This document shows, piece after piece, positions 1 to 5,450 of a stretch of DNA of 5,450 bases. Below the pieces are notes generated by a model. That model searched no databases, was not told where the DNA came from, and saw only the letters and a program-made list of their open reading frames with translations. How positions within the stretch are numbered: position 1 is the stretch's first letter; every line of letters begins with the position of its first letter. Made by a program: the position numbers and the translations under genes. The DNA comes from Flavipsychrobacter stenotrophus (lineage in GTDB: Bacteria; Bacteroidota; Bacteroidia; Chitinophagales; Chitinophagaceae): positions 1-5,450 of the forward strand of contig CANBTK010000187.1 in assembly GCA_947372365.1 (NCBI GenBank). The letters run 5' to 3'.

Positions 1-51
1 TGAGCTTCAAAAAATGCCTACTTCTTTTTAGTTTTCAATCATCGTGCGGCA

Positions 52-73
52 TTGGCTAAGCCAACCAATTTTT
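52..73 (+). terminator. Weak hairpin plus T-run downstream of rnhA
   Basis: TTGGC (52-56) and GCCAA (60-64) form a perfect 5-base stem around TAA. A run of five T lies at 69-73. An alternative stem pairs ATTGG (51-55) with CCAAT (65-69), directly followed by T. Only the plus-strand reading gives a T-run after the hairpin, so it could end a plus-strand gene entering from the left, convergent with rnhA. On the minus strand no T-tract follows. The stem is short, so this is a weak call. Confidence 0.25.
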
Positions 74-527
74 AATCCTTACCAAAACCTACGTCTTCAA
101 TATACCGGCCGCTATCGGCTGCCTGGGTAGCTAAAATATCGCAGCGGTTATTGTATTTGTTGTCGGCATGGCCCTTTACCCAAACAAACTTAACATTGTG
201 TTTCCGGTAGCTGCGCAAAAACCGGGCCCAGAGGTCGGCATTCTTTTTACCCGCGTAGCCTTTCTTCTCCCATCCAAATACCCATTTTTTCTCTACAGAA
301 TTTACTATGTAGGCCGAGTCTGTATAGATGGTAACATCCAGCCCCTCGCGGGTCACCGATTCCAGTGCTGCTATAACGCCCATCATTTCCATGCGGTTAT
401 TGGTGGTGCGGGTGTACCCTTGCGAAATTTCCTTCACGGCGGTGCCCCACTGCAATATGGCACCATAGCCACCAGGGCCGGGGTTGCCACGCGAAGAACC
501 ATCGGTATAAATAATAAGTTGAGGCAT
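72..527 (-). CDS. rnhA: Ribonuclease HI
   Basis: A 151-residue ribonuclease HI, which cuts the RNA strand of RNA:DNA hybrids in the cytoplasm (primer removal, R-loop clearance). The start at 527 is chosen because MPQLIIYTDG puts the first catalytic aspartate at residue 9, as in Escherichia coli (Asp10). An in-frame ATG at 557 would add ten residues with no family counterpart. The full active site is visible: D9 in the YTDGSSRGNPGPGG strand, E47 in TNNRMEM, D70 in YTDS, H120 in VKGHAD and D130 in NNRCD. The basic, tryptophan-bearing handle that helps grip the hybrid is present around residues 80-96 (KKW, W86, KK, KK). Length matches the roughly 155-residue E. coli enzyme, so the gene is intact. 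It lies 91 bases downstream of dcd in the same direction. No -7 octamer is evident in the spacer, so co-transcription with dcd is likely. Confidence 0.96.
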   Translation of the reverse strand: MPQLIIYTDGSSRGNPGPGGYGAILQWGTAVKEISQGYTRTTNNRMEMMGVIAALESVTREGLDVTIYTDSAYIVNSVEKKWVFGWEKKGYAGKKNADLWARFLRSYRKHNVKFVWVKGHADNKYNNRCDILATQAADSGRYIEDVGFGKD

Positions 528-548
528 GGGTTGTGTATTTAGAAGTAT

Positions 549-569
549 CCCACACATTAAAAGCGTGGG
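549..569 (-). other. Small hairpin in the dcd-rnhA spacer
   Basis: In the minus-strand transcript, CCCACGC and GTGTGGG pair over seven positions, one of them a G-U wobble, around a 7-base loop. On the plus-strand DNA this appears as CCCACAC/GCGTGGG with one A-C mismatch, so the structure fits RNA read from the minus strand better. No U-tract follows, so it does not look like an intrinsic terminator. It could be an mRNA processing or stability element between dcd and rnhA, or chance. Confidence 0.3.
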
Positions 570-618
570 GCACTTACTGTCATTGCATTAATTATGGAAA
601 GCTTTGTGCTGGAACCTG

Positions 619-1155
619 TTAGAACTTGTTCTTCCACATCATGCTTTCTACAGGCCTTATGTTGCGGCCGGTATATTTTGCATTGTCCTTGGTATTGTAC
701 TTATTCTGTACATCGCCCAGTACCGGGAAGTAAATAAGCTGGCCTATAGGCATGCCGGCATATACCCTTACCGGCTGTACACAGGATATCTCCAGCGTCC
801 AGGCATTGCAGAAGCCAACATCGCCCTTACCGGCAGTAGCATGTATATCTATGCCCAGCCTGCCTGTAGATGACTTACCTTCCAGAAAAGGTACGTGGGC
901 ATGGGTTTCGGTATATTCCAGGGTCACGCCAAGATAAAGCGTAGCAGGCTGCAGTACGTAGCCTTCCTCTGGTATTTCAAAATGGGAAATAGTGTTATGC
1001 TTCCTTGCATCAAGCATAGTATCGTTATACATTGCCAGGTATTTCCCTAAATGCACATCATAGGAATTTGAGCCAAGGTTTTTCCTGTCATACGGCTCTA
1101 TAACTATAGTGCCCTTTTCTATCTCCTCGAGTATACTTGTGTCAGACAAAATCAT
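619..1155 (-). CDS. dcd: dCTP deaminase (possibly bifunctional deaminase/dUTPase)
   Basis: A 178-residue cytoplasmic dCTP deaminase, converting dCTP to dUTP and ammonia on the route to dTTP. The start at 1155 (MILSD) matches the usual N-terminus of the family. An upstream in-frame ATG at 1233 would add 26 unrelated residues running through the promoter. Visible motifs are the GSNSYDVHLG segment (28-37), EGKSSTGRLG (92-101, with S95 and R99 aligning with E. coli S111 and R115), WTLEI with catalytic E122 (E. coli E138), the GMPIGQL strand (134-140) and the C-terminal AKYTGR (159-164) nucleotide-contact region. The spacing from R99 to E122 is 23 residues, exactly as in E. coli. The segment at 105-109 reads HATAG, where the E. 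coli monofunctional enzyme has HVTAH. From memory, the glycine form occurs in the bifunctional enzymes of Methanocaldococcus jannaschii and Mycobacterium tuberculosis, so dUTPase activity is possible but unproven. It is divergent from the 1261 gene and probably leads an operon with rnhA. Confidence 0.93.
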   Translation of the reverse strand: MILSDTSILEEIEKGTIVIEPYDRKNLGSNSYDVHLGKYLAMYNDTMLDARKHNTISHFEIPEEGYVLQPATLYLGVTLEYTETHAHVPFLEGKSSTGRLGIDIHATAGKGDVGFCNAWTLEISCVQPVRVYAGMPIGQLIYFPVLGDVQNKYNTKDNAKYTGRNIRPVESMMWKNKF

Positions 1156-1159
1156 GGCG

Positions 1160-1167
1160 CAAAGATA
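1160..1167 (-). promoter_or_regulatory. Bacteroidota -7 promoter element for dcd
   Basis: The minus strand reads TATCTTTG, an exact match to the Bacteroidota consensus TAnnTTTG. Its last G is only four bases from the dcd ATG at 1155. At the usual distance, transcription would begin at or within a base or two of the A of ATG, predicting a leaderless or nearly leaderless mRNA. No clear -33 TTG is seen about 20 bases further upstream, only a T-rich stretch. Confidence 0.6.
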
Positions 1168-1232
1168 TATTGGTAATTTGAAATTAAAAATGGGTGTAGA
1201 AACAGCTGTTAGCCCCATTCCCACAAAATTCA

Positions 1233-1240
1233 TAACTTTA
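1233..1240 (+). promoter_or_regulatory. Candidate -7 element for the 1261 gene
   Basis: TAACTTTA matches TAnnTTT of the Bacteroidota -7 consensus but ends in A instead of G. It lies 20 bases before the ATG, giving a predicted leader of roughly 15 bases. The -33 region is poor (TGTTAG near 1207-1212). Its position in the 105-base divergent region is reasonable, but the match is weak. Confidence 0.35.
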
Positions 1241-1260
1241 ACCCATTCTTACAATCCCCA

Positions 1261-2748
1261 ATGAAGGCTTTAGTCATTTTCATTACCTGCTTTTTTATTT
1301 TTTGTGGCCCCGCCAGCGCAATTGGCAGGAAACACAGGTATAATGGCGCACCAAAAACTGAGGTGGAGCTGATGAATAAAGTACTGGAATGCCTCAGGGA
1401 TAAGGATACCGCATCTTATTACTACCTTTTCCCACCTTTCGATAGCCTGTGGAAACTGGTAGTGCATAACCCCGACCAATCGGCTGAAACCCAGAAAGAG
1501 CTGAATAAACTGCGCGAGCACCCTACTGTGCTTATAGACCTGGACCCCTTTTATAACCATGCCATAATAGGGCGGTTTGTGCAAGCTTTAAAAAAGGGCG
1601 AAGACTCCGGCATACAATGGCGGGGCATAGTATCGCAAAGGTTTGAATTGCAGAAACAAGAACTTACCCGTGGCATGGAAGGGCTACAAAGGGTAATACC
1701 CGAGCGGTTCAAGGGCTACCTGTTTGTAAGGGATATGCTATCCAGCACTACCTACTGCATAACTATAACCGAAATACAAAAGATAAACGGCTATTACTGT
1801 GGCGGGCAGGTGCTGAATGTGCTTGAAGCCAGCAATATAGACCAGTATATAGCCATGGAGCGCGCAGAACGAAAGCACCTGGAAAAAATGCGGCACCTTG
1901 CCGAACAGCGCGCGACAGATTCGGTTAAAATAGACTCATCGAAAGGGGTGGCCAGTGTAGCCGACTCTGCAAAAGCCGCCGATTCCACGAGCAAAGCCCT
2001 CGCCAAGGGAACTAATGGCAAACCTACGGACACGGCTAAATCTAAACGCGACCTGCTGCTAAGCGTAAACCCATCAGAAGACGAGGCGAACAGGATGAGA
2101 AGGGAAGTAGTGGACAGGAAATTCTACAAGGGCAAATTTGACGAGGAAATACCTGTGGAGCTATATGTGCGCTACATGAAGGATGCAAATGGCAAAGTAA
2201 CCAAGTATTGGGATGCCCTGTATAAGTTTGGCGATATGCCCGAATATGTAAAGCTGGATGTCTCGAAATCGGACGAGGATAAATGGCTGTTTGAAGAGCC
2301 CGTGGCTACTATGGAGCTTGACCTGAACGGGAAAACCTACACAGGCAGCTGGACGAATGGCGAGAATCAGACAGGCTATGATGCCGAACTACAGCAGGCG
2401 CAGATATCGCAGGAGAAAATAATGAGGCTGGACAAAATACTGGAAAACGGCCTATGGGGCAAAACCGACCAACAGAGTATTGCTGAAAAAGAGCCAGCAA
2501 AAAAAGCAGCCGACGGGGATAAAAGCGAAACCCGGAAAGAAAGAAGGAAAAGGAGAGAGAAAGCACAGGAAGCCGAAAATAACAAAGCAGGTAGTGGCAC
2601 CAAGGATAAGGAAAACCCCGCGAGCGGCAAAGGGGATGCTACAGAACCGAAAAAAGAAGATACCCCTAAAAAAGAGCCTGAAACAAAACAGCCGGACAAA
2701 ACAGAACCCGAAAAAGCGCCCAAAAAAGACGACGAGGACGGCGAATAA
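1261..2748 (+). CDS. Secreted protein of unknown function with lysine/glutamate-rich tail
   Basis: I do not recognise this 495-residue protein. It starts with a clear Sec signal peptide: MK, then a hydrophobic core (residues 3-15), then a signal peptidase I site after ASA at residue 20. There is no lipobox, so it should be a soluble periplasmic or exported protein. Residues about 30-195 form a compact, mixed helical region rich in Tyr, Phe and Trp, with hydrophobic strands near 150-190 (YLFVRDM, YCITITEI, YYCGGQVLNV). Residues 200-262 are charged and Ala/Ser/Lys-rich, probably a helix or coiled coil followed by a linker. A second likely beta-rich domain spans about 286-376 (FYKGKFDEEIPVELYVRYMK, a KFGD turn, KTYTGSWTNGENQTGYD). 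Its pattern resembles small beta domains in other Bacteroidota secreted proteins, but this is only an impression. From about residue 409 to the end the sequence is a disordered Lys/Glu/Pro/Asp tail. The gene stands alone, divergent from dcd and convergent with the lipoprotein gene at 3030. No terminator is evident after it. Confidence 0.85.
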   Translation: MKALVIFITCFFIFCGPASAIGRKHRYNGAPKTEVELMNKVLECLRDKDTASYYYLFPPFDSLWKLVVHNPDQSAETQKELNKLREHPTVLIDLDPFYNHAIIGRFVQALKKGEDSGIQWRGIVSQRFELQKQELTRGMEGLQRVIPERFKGYLFVRDMLSSTTYCITITEIQKINGYYCGGQVLNVLEASNIDQYIAMERAERKHLEKMRHLAEQRATDSVKIDSSKGVASVADSAKAADSTSKALAKGTNGKPTDTAKSKRDLLLSVNPSEDEANRMRREVVDRKFYKGKFDEEIPVELYVRYMKDANGKVTKYWDALYKFGDMPEYVKLDVSKSDEDKWLFEEPVATMELDLNGKTYTGSWTNGENQTGYDAELQQAQISQEKIMRLDKILENGLWGKTDQQSIAEKEPAKKAADGDKSETRKERRKRREKAQEAENNKAGSGTKDKENPASGKGDATEPKKEDTPKKEPETKQPDKTEPEKAPKKDDEDGE

Positions 2749-2844
2749 AAGCATCCCCAAAAAGCCTTTTGCCCCTTCAGGAAGATTGTAAACCTATTAA
2801 GTGGCCCGGATTGCACGCCCAAAACCTGTACACAACCGCATTGG

Positions 2845-2887
2845 CTTTGCGCCTACTTTGCGTACCCTTTGCGTCCTCCGCGTGAAA
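2845..2887 (-). repeat. 11-base periodic CTTTGCG intergenic repeat
   Basis: CTTTGCG occurs three times at exact 11-base steps (2845-2851, 2856-2862, 2867-2873). The four-base spacers are variable: CCTA, TACC and TCCT. A degenerate end, CCGCGTGAAA, follows at 2878-2887. Read on the minus strand it gives TTTCACGCGG followed by CGCAAAG units. This closely resembles the CGCAAAG-type intergenic repeats that I recall being scattered through many Bacteroidota genomes. The strand is assigned by that convention only. No coding role is seen. Confidence 0.65.
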
Positions 2888-2965
2888 GCCTCGTACCGGA
2901 AATTTGGTGTATAAGCGGTGTAACCATAATACACTGGCATGCACCCTGAATAAACAAGGTGCCAT

Positions 2966-3003
2966 CAAAAACGAAAATGCCCATGCATTGGCTGCATGGG
3001 CAT
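2966..3003 (-). terminator. Intrinsic terminator of the Omp28-type lipoprotein gene
   Basis: A perfect 11-base inverted repeat, ATGCCCATGCA (2977-2987) and TGCATGGGCAT (2993-3003), encloses the 5-base loop TTGGC. On the minus strand it lies 26 bases after the stop codon of the 3030 gene and is followed by a T-rich run (TTTTCGTTTTTG, 2965-2976). This is a textbook intrinsic terminator. On the plus strand only a weak CTCAATTTAC follows, so efficient stopping of transcripts from the 1261 gene is doubtful. Confidence 0.88.
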
Positions 3004-3029
3004 CTCAATTTACAATATCGTTCAGCTTG

Positions 3030-3923
3030 CTACGGCTTTATTTTTGCCTGCTTTGATTGGTAAACATTGGTACCACCTGCGGCATCATCATTGGTTACAT
3101 AGGCAATGACCCTGCAGTGCGCCGGGTTCCATGCGGTGTTCCAATTGAAAGTATACGTGCGCTCGTAAACCTGGCCAGCAACCTTAGCGGTAAGCTGTGG
3201 GGCTATCTTATCGCCATAAGGCGCCGTGGTAACCAGCCCACGCAATACACCGTTGAAATGGTACGCAGTATCCAGGTAATTAGGCTTGCGGTTGTCTTCC
3301 TGCTTATCTACAAAGCTATCTTCAACTATCGCCAGCGAAATGTTGTGCACCAGGCTGGTTGGGTACAGGTAAACAACCGTGATTTTTATTTTTTCTTTTT
3401 TTGTAGCATCATCATAAGTACTCGTTACTACAAGGTTGATACTATCGGCTATCGTAAGCCTGTTAGCCGTGACAGAGCTCCAGTTGGACGCGTCTATCTG
3501 TAATGGTGTACCCACTGCGCCCAGCGCCTGCCTGTCAATACCACCGATAGGCATACCAATAAGCGACCTGAAAATACTGCCCTGAATAAGCGTGGCAACA
3601 TCGGTCCTGAAATCATATTTGGCACCTGTAGGTGGCTCCGTCTGTGGGTAGTTTTTTATGTAGAGGCCCATGGCATTTATCCTGCCTGGGTTAGCATCTT
3701 CAAGGCTCACTATTGTTTCATGCGCCGCAGGGCAGTTGGTGCAGGTAGCACCTGTAAAGTCCTCTATCAATACGTTATGCGGCTCGGCAGCAGGTACCGG
3801 CGATACCACATAGGTAGTATCTACTTTCGGCGCACTGGTTGTGAGGTATATAAGGGGTGGTTCTTCTTTACAACCCGTCAGTGCGAGGCTTCCTAAGCCA
3901 AATATTAAAAATATCCGTTTCAT
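3030..3923 (-). CDS. Omp28-related lipoprotein with thioredoxin-like CxxC motif
   Basis: A 297-residue lipoprotein. The N-terminus MKR, a hydrophobic stretch and the lipobox LTGC (C18) mark it for lipid attachment. KEE directly after the cysteine is an acidic pattern that in Bacteroidota can favour surface export. After a linker rich in Pro, Thr and Val (about 22-49), NVLIEDFTGATCTNCPAAHE begins the Omp28-type fold, with the CxxC pair C61/C64 in a thioredoxin-like context. The IGMPIGGIDRQ segment that follows recalls the proline-containing loop region typical of these proteins. The C-terminal half is beta-rich and ends with AHCRVIAYVTND and VYQSKQAKI, again as in Omp28-like proteins. Length is normal and the gene appears complete. 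The family is named for a Porphyromonas gingivalis outer-membrane antigen; its biochemical role is not established, and a redox role is inferred from CxxC only. It has its own promoter at 3942-3949 and a strong terminator, so it is probably monocistronic, 75 bases downstream of the SGNH hydrolase gene. Confidence 0.9.
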   Translation of the reverse strand: MKRIFLIFGLGSLALTGCKEEPPLIYLTTSAPKVDTTYVVSPVPAAEPHNVLIEDFTGATCTNCPAAHETIVSLEDANPGRINAMGLYIKNYPQTEPPTGAKYDFRTDVATLIQGSIFRSLIGMPIGGIDRQALGAVGTPLQIDASNWSSVTANRLTIADSINLVVTSTYDDATKKEKIKITVVYLYPTSLVHNISLAIVEDSFVDKQEDNRKPNYLDTAYHFNGVLRGLVTTAPYGDKIAPQLTAKVAGQVYERTYTFNWNTAWNPAHCRVIAYVTNDDAAGGTNVYQSKQAKIKP

Positions 3924-3941
3924 TCAAAAAATATTGAGTTT

Positions 3942-3949
3942 CAAATTTA
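3942..3949 (-). promoter_or_regulatory. Bacteroidota -7 promoter element for the lipoprotein gene
   Basis: The minus strand reads TAAATTTG, an exact match to TAnnTTTG, ending 18 bases before the ATG at 3923. Predicted transcription start is near 3937-3938, giving a leader of about 14 bases that is A/T-rich and lacks a Shine-Dalgarno site. A TTG exists upstream (near 3976-3978), but its 26-base spacing is longer than the usual 20 or so, so the -33 element is uncertain. Confidence 0.6.
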
Positions 3950-3998
3950 CATTTATTTCTTTATCTGAAAAAATTCAACTTGCGTTTACCTTCCGGCA

Positions 3999-5450
3999 TT
4001 AGTCGGAATATTCTACAACTATATTGCTTTTACGTTTTTGTGGCCCTACTACCTCAGTATTTTGTGGTTCAGCCTTCTTCGGCTCAGGCCTGGCTTCAGG
4101 CGCTGGCTTTGCGGGAGGTGCAGGTGCCACCATCTTTTTCTCCTGTTCCTTCTTTACAATATCAGGCTTCACTATAATGTCGCTTGTCCTTGGTGGCGCC
4201 ACAACCTTAGCTGGCGCTTTGTAAGGGTGCGACTTTATATAGTTATTGTAACCACTGGCAAATGCGCCCAGCAGCAACGAGCCCTGTAGCTGGTAGCCTA
4301 GGTTGTTATAGTGCACGCCATCATGGCTTATAAGGTTGTATTTTTTCCATGCCGCAGTACCTTCAAAGCCACTGCTAATTTTAAACAGGTCCCAGCATGG
4401 GTTGCCGCTCTTGCTGCAATACTTATTAATAGCAGCTGATACCGTTTGTATTGATTTATTGGGCTTTTTGATTTTGTAGTACGACCCGGCAGGGGTTGTA
4501 ATAATAACTGCCGCCTTAGGGGCTATGGACTGCACCCGCTTTACAAACGAGTCGCAGATAGCTATAAATTCCTGCTCATTTACAAACTGGTTCTGGGCTT
4601 CGTTAGTGCCCAGCGACACAATAAACAAATCACCTTCCAGCGCCTTCAGCTGCTCCCAGAACAGGCCGCTCTGCAAAAACTGGCTATAGCGCGCGCCGTT
4701 AACGCCAATGGTGTGGTAGAGCACGCCTGCATTATCCTTCTTTTCCAGCGACACACCATAAAAACTGAAGTCGCATGGCTCCAGGGCGCTTGCCTTGGCC
4801 AGTTCAAAGCCCTTCAGCATAAAGCTGGTGTTCACGGCTACCGTTGCGCCAACCGTATGCCTGTGGGTAACCACCGGTATTGGCGAGGCCAGCCCACTGT
4901 CGCCCAGCATATAACTAACACTGTCATTGCCCAGAAAAAAAACCAGCCTGTTAAATGAATCCTGTTTGCCGTCCGTTTCCTTAAGCTGCAGGTTCACAAA
5001 GGCATTCTTCGCCGCTGAGTGGATGCCATAGCCGCTGATGCCCGTTATAATAGGCTTATCGGGGCTGGTAAGGCGGTTGCTCTTCCAGCTGGCATTAGAT
5101 GATGATTTAATATCGTGCGGCGCATTGGAGCCTGCCAACTGGTAAGGGAATACCAGCCCCCGCCCAGCATCGCCAAAAAACTGCTGGAAGCCATTGCGCA
5201 CCACACTGGTAATGCCATCAGCCTGCAGGTGCGAATCGCCAATGTGCACAATGCTTACCTTGCCTTTGCGCGTGGCCTTTATTGCCTGTAGTTTGTGGTA
5301 GAAAGAATCCAGCTTATTGTGTGCCTCTATGGTGTTGGCATCGCTATGTATAAAACTATAGGTAGTAAATGGCACAGGCTCCCATATGTTGCCTTCGGCC
5401 TGCGCCCTTGCAATAATGGGTAACAACAGCAATATATGAAACGATACTAT
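3999..5450 (-). CDS. Exported SGNH/GDSL hydrolase with inserted domain (5' end outside window)
   Basis: A partial gene: the frame stays open to the window edge. The first possible start inside the window is only a TTG at 5432; upstream codons read IVSFHI and continue a hydrophobic signal-peptide core (ILLLLPIIARAQA), so the true start lies beyond 5450. Residues are numbered from 5432. SGNH block I is VHIGDSHLQADG with nucleophile S67, block II is IGVNGARY (G246), block III is SLGTNE (N277), and block V is SHDGVHYN with D371 and H374 completing the catalytic triad. Between blocks I and II lie about 180 residues, far more than usual. They are rich in predicted strands and probably form an inserted accessory domain, perhaps carbohydrate-binding (inference). 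Residues 403-477 are a Pro/Lys/Ala-rich, probably disordered tail. The family comprises esterases, often deacetylases or acyltransferases acting on cell-envelope or extracellular glycans; the substrate cannot be told here. It lies 75 bases upstream of the lipoprotein gene in the same direction, with no convincing terminator between them. Confidence 0.9.
   Translation of the reverse strand: MVSFHILLLLPIIARAQAEGNIWEPVPFTTYSFIHSDANTIEAHNKLDSFYHKLQAIKATRKGKVSIVHIGDSHLQADGITSVVRNGFQQFFGDAGRGLVFPYQLAGSNAPHDIKSSSNASWKSNRLTSPDKPIITGISGYGIHSAAKNAFVNLQLKETDGKQDSFNRLVFFLGNDSVSYMLGDSGLASPIPVVTHRHTVGATVAVNTSFMLKGFELAKASALEPCDFSFYGVSLEKKDNAGVLYHTIGVNGARYSQFLQSGLFWEQLKALEGDLFIVSLGTNEAQNQFVNEQEFIAICDSFVKRVQSIAPKAAVIITTPAGSYYKIKKPNKSIQTVSAAINKYCSKSGNPCWDLFKISSGFEGTAAWKKYNLISHDGVHYNNLGYQLQGSLLLGAFASGYNNYIKSHPYKAPAKVVAPPRTSDIIVKPDIVKKEQEKKMVAPAPPAKPAPEARPEPKKAEPQNTEVVGPQKRKSNIVVEYSD

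Larger units (their letters stand above)
2749..3029. other. Intergenic region between convergent genes
   Basis: This 281-base stretch separates the convergent 1261 and 3030 genes. No credible gene is visible: the open frames here are short and cross the repeat. It contains the CTTTGCG periodic repeat (2845-2887) and the terminator of the 3030 gene (2966-3003). A minor inverted pair, GTGTAT (2907-2912) and ATACAC (2929-2934), is separated by 16 bases. I see no GC-rich hairpin with a T-run on the plus strand that would end the 1261 gene. Confidence 0.7.

Noticed and set aside
2..31. A short open plus-strand frame from the left edge ending at a TAG (ELQKMPTSF), possibly the end of a gene entering the window
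   Set aside because: Only nine codons are visible and other frames are equally open, so it cannot be told from chance, although a weak plus-strand hairpin follows.
168..542. 124-residue plus-strand open frame inside rnhA
   Set aside because: It is antisense to a complete ribonuclease HI with all catalytic residues, and its product has no recognisable features.
621..632. AGAAC/GTTCT inverted repeat at the dcd 3' end
   Set aside because: The loop would be only two bases, it overlaps the last codons and stop of dcd, and no T-run follows.
2480..2791. A very basic 103-residue plus-strand frame overlapping the 1261 gene tail, reachable by +1 frameshift
   Set aside because: Its lysine and arginine content follows from the A-rich tail read out of frame. 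The main frame is intact to its own stop and I see no convincing recoding signal.
2376..2822. Long antisense open frames opposite the tail of the 1261 gene (also 2452-2760 and 2309-2566)
   Set aside because: The sense strand is A-rich and lysine-rich, so the complement has few stops. Their products are Ser/Phe/Leu-rich low complexity with no start context or recognisable domain.
2777..2968. Possible 63-residue minus-strand small protein in the intergenic region
   Set aside because: It is a translation of the CTTTGCG repeat region and overlaps the terminator; no promoter, ribosome context or family resemblance.
3057..3503. 148-residue plus-strand open frame inside the lipoprotein gene
   Set aside because: It is the reverse of a well-supported Omp28-type gene and shows no domain, signal peptide or promoter of its own.

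Overview
The window looks like an ordinary chromosomal stretch of a Bacteroidota bacterium, possibly in or near Chitinophagales (inference). Four things point that way. Two starts have octamers fitting the Bacteroidota -7 promoter consensus TAnnTTTG just upstream (1160-1167 and 3942-3949, both minus strand). None of the visible starts has a clear Shine-Dalgarno site. There is an Omp28-type thiol-motif lipoprotein, a family typical of this phylum. Finally, a GDSL/SGNH hydrolase and a large secreted protein of unknown function both carry lysine-rich tails. I see no mobile element, CRISPR array, tRNA or rRNA.

Layout from left to right. Positions 1-71 are non-coding, with a small hairpin. Ribonuclease HI (72-527, minus) and a dCTP deaminase (619-1155, minus) follow in the same direction with a 91-base spacer, probably one transcript started at the dcd promoter. 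A compact 105-base divergent region (1156-1260) separates dcd from a plus-strand gene for a 495-residue secreted protein of unknown function (1261-2748). A 281-base intergenic region (2749-3029) holds an 11-base-period CTTTGCG repeat and a strong intrinsic terminator for the next gene. That gene is an Omp28-related lipoprotein with a CxxC motif (3030-3923, minus). Last comes an exported SGNH/GDSL hydrolase (3999 to the window edge, minus) whose N-terminus lies outside the window.

Functionally there are two groups. dcd and rnhA are nucleotide and nucleic-acid housekeeping genes: dUTP supply for dTTP synthesis, and removal of RNA from RNA:DNA hybrids. The other three products are all exported: a signal-peptide protein with a disordered tail, a lipoprotein, and a signal-peptide SGNH hydrolase with a large insertion between its first two catalytic blocks. 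Nothing in the sequence proves that these three work together.

No clearly new multi-gene system is visible. The items most worth following are the unassigned 495-residue protein, the dCTP deaminase with a sequence signature seen in bifunctional deaminase/dUTPases, the apparent leaderless start of dcd, and the CTTTGCG periodic repeat.
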